Source of the DNA: Myxococcales bacterium
Lineage (GTDB): Bacteria; Myxococcota_C; UBA6777
Direction of reading: 5' to 3'
DNA: 13,243 nt
NCBI GenBank assembly: GCA_027005175.1
Contig: JALTMC010000608.1
Span: 1-13,243 of the forward strand
The notes below the pieces were generated by a model that ran no database searches, was not told where the DNA came from, and was given only the letters and a program-made list of their open reading frames with translations. Position 1 is the stretch's first letter. Every line of letters begins with the position of its first letter. Below, piece by piece: positions 1 through 7,296 of the stretch. A program made the translations under genes and the position numbers.

Positions 1-216
1 CTGTAGGGGGAGAACGTCAATTTTTGAGTGTGACGTGTTCGTAGAGGTTTCGCTTTCTTATGACCAACATTCCAACGTTTTGCTTTACTTCCTTGCCCCA
101 TCCCACTACAAATCAAGTCTGCATTCACGGCTTCACGGCTTGTGTTTTTTCTTTGTTCAGGCTACGTTTCTAAACGGTAGAACTGCGTTTCCCACAGCAA
201 AGACAGGAGCTCTTCC

Positions 217-1383
217 ATGTCGAAGCGAGAGTCCGGCTCAGGATTTCATCGACAACGTGAGTTTCAACGAAAAAATAGTCCGTTTGCCCCATCTGGGCCG
301 GAGCAGACTCGTCGTCCGTCTCTGCAGCGCCGAATTTTGACGTCAGGTGCTACAAAGACTGTGATCCAGGAAGAACCTGAAGAATCGCCGGACTCCTCTG
401 TTGAAAAGGCGGTTGCTGAGCTCGCCACACAAACAGAGACAACAGATTCACAGAAAATCAATGTTCTCCGAGCCTTGCCTGCGTCAGCCCGAGAGAAGAT
501 CCCGTCTGCTCTCTTTCGCCTTTTTGAGTGGCCTCACCCTTCCTCGTTGTGGGGACTTCTTCTCCAACAAAGCGAAGGGCTACGAGCCGCCTCGGGTGCA
601 TTTTTCAAGGCGACAGGGAGGCATGTTGCCGTCTCGCTTCGTCGTATGGGGGAAGCTTTCAGTACCATGACCTACAAGGCCTTTGAGAGTGGCTCTGCAA
701 AGGCTACAAAGCTGCGCGAACAAATGCCAGCCATACACGAACTGAAAAGGAAGATCCCTGGCTCCGAACAGTTCGGACAGTTCATGGATACAACACGGGT
801 GAAGCTGTCCAAATCCCTGGACCGGAAGGTGCGTAAAAAGGCATTGGACGCATTGTTGGCGCGTGATACTTTGTTGGCTGAGAGGCTGGACCTGGAGCAA
901 TCGTCAATCGAATTTTTTGATACGTTCTTGGAAAAAGCAGATGTTCAAGTTCTGGTAAAAAGTAATGCTGATTTTGTTCCTGTCAGTATGCAACAAAATA
1001 AGCCCGGCGATATCCCCGAATTGTTGGCGTACAAACAACTCATACCACAACGCTATCCTGAGCTTGTTCAAAGGGGGTTGGATCTCCAACTGCGGACTCT
1101 CGGCTATCTTCTGACATCTCACTTTGCCCAACAGAGAGGCAAATGCATGGATCGATCCAGTGTGGACTTTGCCAACTTTGTTGCGATGAGCCTTGAGGAC
1201 CCTGAAGAGGTTGCCAAACTGATCGAGGATGTCAGGCTTAAATGGAAGCTGTTCAATGAAGATATTACCAACCGACTCACCCAGGCCGCTCTCCATTCTT
1301 TGGGGCAGGGTCTTATTGCCAAGGATACGTTCCAGGCCGTGAATGTATCGATCCGAAGCTTCTTGCGGCTTCCCCCGGGATAA
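217..1383 (+). CDS. Hypothetical protein, soluble, no recognised family
   Basis: A 388-residue protein I do not recognise. The ATG at 217 is preceded by AGGAG at 205-209 with a 7-nt spacer, which supports this start. There is no signal peptide or membrane segment. Residues 1-50 are basic and low in order (many R, S, P, Q), and residues 51-80 are acidic and Ser/Thr-rich. From about residue 85 onward the sequence looks mostly helical, with amphipathic stretches around 120-175 and 195-245. One cysteine (C310) is present and no catalytic motif can be seen. The last 13 residues (376-388, from the Asn codon at 1342) are encoded by the first unit of a 40-bp tandem repeat, which also supplies the TAA stop, so the original C-terminus may have been replaced. 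The gene converges with the kinase gene, whose stop lies 75 bp away. A cytoplasmic role is inferred only from the lack of export signals. That it is a real gene is fairly sure; its function is unknown. Confidence 0.75.
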   Translation: MSKRESGSGFHRQREFQRKNSPFAPSGPEQTRRPSLQRRILTSGATKTVIQEEPEESPDSSVEKAVAELATQTETTDSQKINVLRALPASAREKIPSALFRLFEWPHPSSLWGLLLQQSEGLRAASGAFFKATGRHVAVSLRRMGEAFSTMTYKAFESGSAKATKLREQMPAIHELKRKIPGSEQFGQFMDTTRVKLSKSLDRKVRKKALDALLARDTLLAERLDLEQSSIEFFDTFLEKADVQVLVKSNADFVPVSMQQNKPGDIPELLAYKQLIPQRYPELVQRGLDLQLRTLGYLLTSHFAQQRGKCMDRSSVDFANFVAMSLEDPEEVAKLIEDVRLKWKLFNEDITNRLTQAALHSLGQGLIAKDTFQAVNVSIRSFLRLPPG

Positions 1384-1444
1384 TGTATCGATCCGAAGTT
1401 TCTTGCGGCTTTCCCCGGGATCATGTATCGATCCGAAGCTTCTT
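1343..1444. repeat. 40-bp tandem repeat, about 2.5 copies
   Basis: Direct repeat units start at 1343, 1383 and 1423 with an exact 40-bp period; the third is cut off at 1444. Each begins ATGTATCGATCCGAAG, and the first two continue through TTCTTGCGGCTT to a CCCCGGGAT end with only a few substitutions. The repeat holds short palindromes (ATCGAT, GAAGCTTC, CCCGGG). Because 40 is not a multiple of three, copies shift the reading frame. Gene 1 (217-1383) runs through the first unit and stops on the TAA at the unit junction (1381-1383). The remaining copies fill the gap between two convergent genes. Confidence 0.9.
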
Positions 1445-1457
1445 ACCAGACTTCGGT

Positions 1458-4025
1458 TTATCTCTTTGGAGTCGATAGGTTCGACTGTGTGACATAATAC
1501 CAAGGAACACTGCGCAGCAAATGGTATGTGATAAGCTGGGATTTGCCTTTGCCTTTGTGGATGAGCAGAGAGCCAGAGCGCGACTGGCTCTCTAATTTCT
1601 TTTGGAAGGCTTTGACTGGGAATGGTTTGCGCTTTAAGAGATTCCCTTGGGAATGTGTTCCTGTACTTCGCGGTAATCGAGCACCGGTCTGAAGAAGGAT
1701 GCCTGTCTGTTGATCCAAAAGGTAGCTCTTTGTGACCCATGGGTGGGATTTCTGAGCTTGTTCCATCTCTTGGGTTAAGGCATTGAGTTGCAAATCAGCC
1801 CCTGCTACGGCAAGAAATTTCCCTTGGTTGTCAAACAATGACAGCAAACAAGAGATCTGTACGATTCGAATCGGTTGTTTGCTTATATGGGGTACACTCC
1901 AAAACAGGCTTTTGTTGTTTTGGGCAGTCTTGAACCAGCTTTGTTTTCGTGGGTCGTAGTTGGGTTGGTATCCCTTTCGACCAGGGTAAAGTGTGATCAG
2001 ACCCTCTCGTGTCGCAACATAGGTTGACACCAGGGGAAAGCCACTTTGTAGTAAAAGCTTTTTCTTTTCTTTCATCGTTAATCGACGAAGTGAGCCTGGA
2101 AGGCTCGCCAACAAAGCCTGCCGAAGGTGGTAGCGCAATCCAGCCAACTGATGAAATCGCTCTGCATACACAGAGGGTAGCTTGGAGCTTTGTTTGAACT
2201 TTCGACGTCTTCGACGTCTTCGATGCCTTCGATGCTTTGGCTTCTTTGTGAGTAAGGGGAGCTTGATCACCGGCCAATCCAGGCTCACCGTATCCTTATA
2301 AAAGGGAGATCTCTGTAAGTCTGGTGGTAAGAAGTTTTGATGTCGTTGGTTGTCTATCGGAGAATCAGAGGCTGTGCGTTGCAAGGCTATGCTTGCGGCC
2401 GAGCCGATGCCATGGAGGAGTCTCTCCCACAAAGCAAACCGCTGCTGTAGAGCTTGAGCCATCTGGCCCGCTTGGTTCAGCCTCTTGGTTATCGAACGAT
2501 AGGTTGTCTTGTTTGTTTGTGTCTTTCTTTGGCTCCGGTGATTAAAGATATACCAACCGGAGAAGAGTAAGCTACAAAGGAGTAACAGGGCTAGGATTGG
2601 GCTTAGGTACGATGGATGTTTGTCTTCTCTTGTGGATGGCTGAGGAGAGGGGGGGTGGTTCTTGTGTGTAGTTGCACTACGCATATAATGACGGATGTCA
2701 TCGGCCATGGCTTCGACCGTCTGGTAACGAGCTTCCGGTTCATGGGCAGTGGCTTTTTTGATAATATCCTTAAGTTCTTGGTCCACGTACTCTTCTGGCG
2801 AGAGATGGACCATCTCATTCATCTCACCTTTCAGGATATGTTGGACTAAGTCGAGTAGGGTGTCTCCTTCAACGGCTGGTCGGAGGAAGGTCAACTCAAA
2901 TAAGATAACGCCAAGAGAGTAGAGGTCGCTTCGCCCATCCATGCTATCAACCCGCCCTTGTGCTTGCTCGGGTGACATATATTGGGGAGTCCCCATCATC
3001 TGTCCTACTTCGGTACGAACGGCCTGGAACCCGCTCGTATTTTTAAGGCTTATTGTGCCATCGCCGCTTTCAAACATTAATCGAGCAAGGCCCCAATCTA
3101 CCACATACACCACACCATACTGGCCCACCATAATATTTTTGGGCTTGATGTCTCGATGAAGAACTCCTTTGTTGTGGGCATAGGAGATGGCGTCACAGAC
3201 CTTTAGAAACTGTTCTAGGCTTGTGCCGAGGGAGTGTGACTCCGGTGGTGTCTCTCCCCGCTGGTAGAACATTTTTGTCTCACTGATAAACTCCTCAAGG
3301 GTTTTTCCTTCGACCACCTTCATCGTGTAGGCGGGGAGGTCCTCATACCCTTTCACAAGCCTGTATACAGGTGGAACACCTGGGTGGTCGAGCTGTGCAG
3401 TGATCTGGGCTTCTCGCAAAAAGCGAAGAATGGCTTCTCTGTCGTCCTTGCGGTCGGTGCGTACCTGTTTGAGCGCGATCTTTCGACCGAGCAGCCGATC
3501 TCGGGCGAGATAGACCACACCCATCGCACCTTTGCCAAGCAACTCCATGATATTGTGGTCATCGTCTACCGAAGCGAGATCGATGGCCTCTGTTGTGGAC
3601 GAACCTTTACTCCCTTGGGGCTTGGGTTCTGGGAGCTTGGGGAGGTTGACATGAGAAGGTTCGATGTTGCGTGAAGGGACGATGGTGTCATCTTCAAAGA
3701 ATGCTTTCTCTTCCTCTTCCTCTGGCCTCTTGAAACTTTCAATATCAAGCGTGGGGCTTGTCACAAAGTCTTGCTCTCTACTTTGAGGAGTCAAGCCTCC
3801 AGAGAAGCCAACGGCCAGTGTCTCCATGGCTGGGATCTCGACAGGAGAGGCTGTATGGGGATGGCTCTCCTCAAGCTTGGGGATGAGTCCTTTCTGGGTG
3901 ATATGAGTGAGAAAAAGTTCGAACTCTGTGTTTCCTGTCTCTTCCTTAAACTCCTGGTACCACACATCTATCCTGGTGTTATAAGGTGCTCCTAGTTTTT
4001 GTTTCAGTTCTTCTAAGGTCCGCAT
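1458..4025 (-). CDS. Transmembrane Ser/Thr protein kinase with extracytoplasmic Cache-like sensor domain
   Basis: An 855-residue Hanks-type kinase that should phosphorylate Ser/Thr on cytoplasmic targets in response to a ligand outside the inner membrane. Residues 1-155 are mostly disordered and acidic (an EEEEE run near 102). The kinase domain spans about 158-450, with glycine loop GKGAMG at 164-169, ATP lysine K186 in IALK, alphaC glutamate E205, HRDIKPKN at 290-297, DWG at 310-312 in place of DFG, SPE at 351-353 and D367 in SDLYSLG. All catalytic residues are present. One membrane helix lies at about 473-494. The C-terminal part (about 500-855) resembles a dCache/PDC sensor; the best signature is YDPRKQSWFKTA near 690-701. 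A basic tract at 595-611 interrupts this domain. Upstream of the ATG no clear Shine-Dalgarno is visible; a TTG directly before it is also in frame. The gene is divergent from the opp operon, which suggests but does not prove functional coupling. The kinase assignment is secure, Cache likely, ligand unknown. Confidence 0.93.
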   Translation of the reverse strand: MRTLEELKQKLGAPYNTRIDVWYQEFKEETGNTEFELFLTHITQKGLIPKLEESHPHTASPVEIPAMETLAVGFSGGLTPQSREQDFVTSPTLDIESFKRPEEEEEKAFFEDDTIVPSRNIEPSHVNLPKLPEPKPQGSKGSSTTEAIDLASVDDDHNIMELLGKGAMGVVYLARDRLLGRKIALKQVRTDRKDDREAILRFLREAQITAQLDHPGVPPVYRLVKGYEDLPAYTMKVVEGKTLEEFISETKMFYQRGETPPESHSLGTSLEQFLKVCDAISYAHNKGVLHRDIKPKNIMVGQYGVVYVVDWGLARLMFESGDGTISLKNTSGFQAVRTEVGQMMGTPQYMSPEQAQGRVDSMDGRSDLYSLGVILFELTFLRPAVEGDTLLDLVQHILKGEMNEMVHLSPEEYVDQELKDIIKKATAHEPEARYQTVEAMADDIRHYMRSATTHKNHPPSPQPSTREDKHPSYLSPILALLLLCSLLFSGWYIFNHRSQRKTQTNKTTYRSITKRLNQAGQMAQALQQRFALWERLLHGIGSAASIALQRTASDSPIDNQRHQNFLPPDLQRSPFYKDTVSLDWPVIKLPLLTKKPKHRRHRRRRRRRKFKQSSKLPSVYAERFHQLAGLRYHLRQALLASLPGSLRRLTMKEKKKLLLQSGFPLVSTYVATREGLITLYPGRKGYQPNYDPRKQSWFKTAQNNKSLFWSVPHISKQPIRIVQISCLLSLFDNQGKFLAVAGADLQLNALTQEMEQAQKSHPWVTKSYLLDQQTGILLQTGARLPRSTGTHSQGNLLKRKPFPVKAFQKKLESQSRSGSLLIHKGKGKSQLITYHLLRSVPWYYVTQSNLSTPKR
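2201..2236. repeat. 9-bp tandem repeat inside the kinase gene, 4 units
   Basis: Four 9-bp units run head to tail on the + strand: TTCGACGTC twice, then TTCGATGCC and TTCGATGCT. Read on the minus strand in the kinase frame they encode the His/Arg-rich tract HRRHRRRRRRRK at about residues 599-610, in the extracytoplasmic part after the membrane helix. The 9-bp period keeps the frame, so copy number can change without breaking the gene. Confidence 0.85.
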
Positions 4026-4083
4026 TCAAACTACCGTGCTGCGTTGAAAACAATAGGATATTAATGATGTCGGATTCGAGCAA

Positions 4084-4123
4084 AGCCCGTATGTATGCAT
4101 AGCAGTCATCGGGCTATCATGCA
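4084..4123. promoter_or_regulatory. Nested inverted repeats in the divergent kinase/opp promoter region (candidate operator)
   Basis: The 210 bp between the kinase start (4025) and the opp start (4236) must hold promoters for both. It contains AGCCCG at 4084-4089 facing CGGGCT at 4110-4115, which extends to AGCCCGTATG against CATCGGGCT with one extra base. A second, imperfect dyad overlaps it: TGCATAGC at 4096-4103 against GCTATCATGCA at 4113-4123. Such nested dyads in a divergent region fit a regulator site. No convincing -35/-10 pair was found on either strand; the best on the minus strand is TTGCAT, 17 nt, TATGCA, each only half matching consensus. The operator role is inference. Confidence 0.35.
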
Positions 4124-4235
4124 AGTATATGGGGATTTTTTCTGAATCTTGTCCGGCTGGTTGCAACGTCGTCTTGGATCAGGCACACTGCGACCTTCTT
4201 TGGGTTCCATGATATCTTGAGGAGTTGGAGAGAGG

Positions 4236-6332
4236 ATGCGTTGGCAAAGTTGGTTGGTGCTTGTTTTGCTCTTGTGTGGCGGCAGCTGGATCATCTACAA
4301 AGGTTTGGGGGCTCGATTACCACAAGCTGACTTACGCTTTGGCAATATGTCTGAGCCACAAACTCTGGACCCTGCAAGCATGACGGGTTCGCCAGAAGGT
4401 CGGATCGCGCGTGCTCTCTTTGATGGCTTAACCCTCCCTAATCTCAACGATCTCACGCGGCCTTTGCCCGGAAGCGCGATGTCTTGGAAAGTGAGCCCCG
4501 ATGGTAAGGTGTACACCTTTTATATTCGGGAAAATGCGAGATGGTCCAATGGTGCTCCCGTGACTGCAGACCACTTCTTGTTTTCTTGGCGGCGACTGCT
4601 CTCTCCCTCCATCGGGAGTCAGTATGCAGAGCTGCTCTGGTCTGTGTCGAATGCACAGGCTTTTAATCAGCAGCTCTTTGGCATCGCAACAAAAACATTG
4701 TCGTTGCGTCAATCTCCCTCCAACAAAGCAGCCATCGTGTCCAAAGTCTCCAAAGGTGTGATTCTTATTCGCAGGGATCTCGGCCAAAAACAGATTCAAT
4801 CGAAAACCGTGACTTTGCTTCAAAACGTCGATGGGAAGCCTGTAAAGGGTGCTGTGCTTTCTGCAGGGATGCTGGTTGATGTGCTCCATAAAGTGGAGAT
4901 CGGCGCTGCTGTTTGGTATCGAGTTCGACACCGTGCCAAAGGCGAGGCCGTAGAAGGTTGGTTGCGCAGCGATAGTTTGTTCCAACGCAGCAAGAAGATT
5001 AAGGCCAAAAAGGTAGAGTGGTGGGAAGTTTCTTTAATGAAACAGAAGAAGGTGAAAGGCTGGGTTAAGCGAACGTCCTTGGGGGCGCTGGACTACACCT
5101 TCCCTGCGAAGTCAAAAAGCAAACGTCTCGCAGCCTGGAAGCTTGTGGGGATGCGAGCACTCAAGGTAACAAAGCCTTTGCCCAAAGGTTACTCTGTTAA
5201 AGCCCTTGGTCGGTCTCTTGTCTTTGAAGTTACCCTGGAGAACCCCACCGCTTATTTTGACCAACTGGCTTCCTTCTATTCTCTCTCTCCTGTCTATCCC
5301 CCTTTGGTGAAGAGATATCCAAGGAGCTGGGTTTTGCCTCGTCACTTTGTCGGCAACGGACCTTTTAAAATGACACACTGGATGATTAATGAGTTGGTGC
5401 GTGTCGAGAAAAATCCTTATTATTGGAATGCGAAAAATATGAAACTCGGCAGCATACACTTTATGGCTGTGAGTGAACGAGATACTCAGCTTTCGATGTA
5501 TCTCTCGCGCGATCTGGATATTGTGACCAGTGTACCTTTGCCCTCGATCGATAAGTTATTAAAGCGCAAAGACTTCTTTAGTCGATTGTATTTGGCTACC
5601 TACTTTTATCGATTTAATGTCAATGTACCACCTCTGAATAATAAGTATGTACGACAAGCTTTGGCCTATGCTGTGAATCGAGAAAGCATTACCAAACACA
5701 TCTTGCGTGCGGGGCAAATTCCTGCGTTTCGACTTGTTCCTCCGGGGATTCAAGGCTATCCGTTGAAGGGGGCTCCTGGGCCCAAGTTTAATCCTAAAAA
5801 AGCGCGGGCTCTGCTTCGTAAAGCGGGCTACCAAAGTGGTGCTGCGATCCCACCCATCTCGTTGTTGTACAACACGGACCAACAACACAAACAGGTGGCA
5901 GAGGCTCTGCAAACCATGTGGCAAAAACATCTGGGGATTCGCGTACACCTGGTGAACAAAGAGTGGAAAACGTACCTCGATGCTGTTACGCAGCGGAATT
6001 ATCAAATGGCGCGTGCCGGTTGGATCGCAGATTATACCGACCCCAACACTTTTTTATCGATGTTTATTACAGGAGGGGGGCACAATCGAACGGGCTGGAG
6101 CAATGTCAGATATGACCGCTATATCAAGCTTGCAGAAAATGAACGTGACCCTGTCAAACGAATGGCACACTTTCGCCATGCCGAAAAAATACTAATGGAT
6201 GAACTACCGATTATGCCCTTGTATTTTTATAACTACCAAAATCTGATACACCCTTCGATTAAAGGACACGTGAATAATCCTCTCAATATTTTTGACTACC
6301 GTCGGTTGGCACGAGTTTTGAATGGAAAGTAA
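4236..6332 (+). CDS. Peptide ABC transporter substrate-binding protein (OppA/DppA family) with an inserted SH3b-like module
   Basis: A 698-residue extracytoplasmic solute-binding protein that captures peptides for the permeases encoded downstream. Family signatures include SEPQTLDPA (39-47), a DGKVYTFYIRENARWSNG segment (89-106), GNGPFKM (373-379) followed by VEKNPYYWN, ALAYAVNRESI (475-485) and YTDPNTFLSMF (600-610). The N-terminus has a hydrophobic export segment (about 6-22). C14 follows LLL, so it is a poor lipobox, and the protein could be an uncleaved membrane anchor instead. E. coli OppA has about 540 residues; this protein is longer because of an insertion at about 150-318 between the FSWRRLLSP region and VFEVTLENPTAYF. 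The insert holds a bacterial SH3-like segment (about 190-248, with WYRVRH and EGWLRSDSL) and a second partial one (about 260-283, WWEVSLMKQ and GWVKRTSL). The start ATG follows GGAG at 4227-4230. First gene of the opp operon. Family sure, SH3b fairly likely, ligand unknown. Confidence 0.93.
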   Translation: MRWQSWLVLVLLLCGGSWIIYKGLGARLPQADLRFGNMSEPQTLDPASMTGSPEGRIARALFDGLTLPNLNDLTRPLPGSAMSWKVSPDGKVYTFYIRENARWSNGAPVTADHFLFSWRRLLSPSIGSQYAELLWSVSNAQAFNQQLFGIATKTLSLRQSPSNKAAIVSKVSKGVILIRRDLGQKQIQSKTVTLLQNVDGKPVKGAVLSAGMLVDVLHKVEIGAAVWYRVRHRAKGEAVEGWLRSDSLFQRSKKIKAKKVEWWEVSLMKQKKVKGWVKRTSLGALDYTFPAKSKSKRLAAWKLVGMRALKVTKPLPKGYSVKALGRSLVFEVTLENPTAYFDQLASFYSLSPVYPPLVKRYPRSWVLPRHFVGNGPFKMTHWMINELVRVEKNPYYWNAKNMKLGSIHFMAVSERDTQLSMYLSRDLDIVTSVPLPSIDKLLKRKDFFSRLYLATYFYRFNVNVPPLNNKYVRQALAYAVNRESITKHILRAGQIPAFRLVPPGIQGYPLKGAPGPKFNPKKARALLRKAGYQSGAAIPPISLLYNTDQQHKQVAEALQTMWQKHLGIRVHLVNKEWKTYLDAVTQRNYQMARAGWIADYTDPNTFLSMFITGGGHNRTGWSNVRYDRYIKLAENERDPVKRMAHFRHAEKILMDELPIMPLYFYNYQNLIHPSIKGHVNNPLNIFDYRRLARVLNGK

Positions 6333-6365
6333 TTTGAACGCAGAACGAACAAAGGATTTTGATGG

Positions 6366-7283
6366 ATGTGGCGTTTTCTTTTACGACGTCTGGCCTGGAC
6401 GGGATTGATGTTATGGCTGGTAGCGACAGCTACTTTTTTTCTCATGCGGTTGGCTCCGGGAGGACCCTTTGATAAGGAACGCTCTGTTCCTCCAGAGATC
6501 TTGGAGAACTTGAGACGTTCGTATCATCTGGACCAGCCCCTGTGGAAGCAGTATTCCATGTGGATAGGGAAAGCGATAAAGGGTAATTTAGGACCCTCCA
6601 TGAGTTTTCGCAATCACACTGTTAATGATATCCTACGACAGGCTCTACCAGTATCGGCAGCTTTGGGGCTGTTTGCTTTAATCATGTCTTTGCTTTTAGG
6701 AATTGTTGCAGGTGTTATCGGAGCGATCAGGCAAAATCAGTGGTGGGATTATGGCTCGATGTCGGTGGCACTGATTGGCATCTCGATTCCAAACTTTATT
6801 CTTGCCTTGGTGATGATTCAACTCTTTGTTTTTGCGATACCTCTCTTTCCTCCTTCAGGGTGGTCTCGGTTTTCCCATGTGTGGCTACCTGGGATGGCAC
6901 TGGCCTTGCCCTTTGCGGGACGCTTTGCTCGTTTGACCCGGAGTGGAATGCTGGATGTGATTCATCAAGATTATATCCGAACAGCCCGGGCAAAGGGACT
7001 CTCCGAATGGGTTGTTGTCACTCGACATGCATTGCGTGGTGGCTTGCTGCCCACCGTGTCCTTCTTGGGGCCTGCGGCTGCGGGTATCCTCACAGGCTCT
7101 CTTGTGATTGAGCAGATCTTTGCGATACCCGGCGTGGGACGGCACTTTGTGAAGGCCGCCTTTGATCGCGATTATACCCTGGTGATGGGCACAACACTCG
7201 TTTACTTCGGGCTCCTGGCTGTGTTTAATCTGCTGGTTGATGTGGCTTATGCCTACCTTGATCCGCGTATCCGATATCAATAA
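6366..7283 (+). CDS. oppB: Peptide ABC transporter permease, OppB/DppB type
   Basis: An inner-membrane permease of 305 residues, the usual length for OppB/DppB (about 305-340). It forms half of the peptide channel with the product of the next gene. The N-terminus (MWRFLLRRL, then a hydrophobic helix to about residue 28) and the LMRLAPGGPFD motif (26-36) are typical. Further membrane helices lie near 96-120, 130-157, 170-190, 230-250 and 270-296. The cytoplasmic EAA loop that docks the ATPases is at about 202-214 (DYIRTARAKGLSE). EQIFAIPGVG (249-258) is another family signature. The ATG at 6366 is preceded by AAGGA at 6352-6356; an out-of-frame ATG at 6362 is ignored. It lies 33 bp after the binding protein gene and 13 bp before oppC, so co-transcription is likely. 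Whether the substrates are di- or oligopeptides cannot be told. Confidence 0.95.
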   Translation: MWRFLLRRLAWTGLMLWLVATATFFLMRLAPGGPFDKERSVPPEILENLRRSYHLDQPLWKQYSMWIGKAIKGNLGPSMSFRNHTVNDILRQALPVSAALGLFALIMSLLLGIVAGVIGAIRQNQWWDYGSMSVALIGISIPNFILALVMIQLFVFAIPLFPPSGWSRFSHVWLPGMALALPFAGRFARLTRSGMLDVIHQDYIRTARAKGLSEWVVVTRHALRGGLLPTVSFLGPAAAGILTGSLVIEQIFAIPGVGRHFVKAAFDRDYTLVMGTTLVYFGLLAVFNLLVDVAYAYLDPRIRYQ

Positions 7284-7285
7284 GG

Positions 7286-7290
7286 GGAGG
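7286..7290 (+). promoter_or_regulatory. Strong ribosome binding site fixing the oppC start
   Basis: GGAGG within AAGGGGAGGAG lies directly after the oppB stop (TAA 7281-7283), 6 nt before the ATG at 7297. The open frame continues upstream to 7237 inside oppB, but no comparable site precedes that ATG. The start at 7297 is therefore preferred, making a 321-residue protein that no longer overlaps oppB. Confidence 0.85.
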
Positions 7291-7296
7291 AGTGTT

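Noticed and set aside
35-340. 101-codon plus-strand open frame at the left edge
   Set aside because: It starts with GTG, has no ribosome binding site, and overlaps the better-supported gene at 217.
904-1740. 278-codon open frame on the minus strand
   Set aside because: It overlaps both the gene at 217-1383 and the 3' end of the kinase gene, reads through the 40-bp repeat, and has no family signature or ribosome binding site.
1831-2277. 148-codon minus-strand frame with KASKTSK repeats
   Set aside because: It is a shadow frame of the kinase gene. The repeats come from the 9-bp DNA repeat at 2201-2236.
3096-3098. Inactive kinase because DFG reads DWG (residues 310-312)
   Set aside because: The metal-binding aspartate is kept, DWG is common in bacterial Hanks-type kinases, and the lysine, HRD and Asn residues are all present.
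7237-7296. Longer oppC start at 7237
   Set aside because: It would overlap oppB by 47 bp and lacks a ribosome binding site, whereas GGAGG stands 6 nt before the ATG at 7297.
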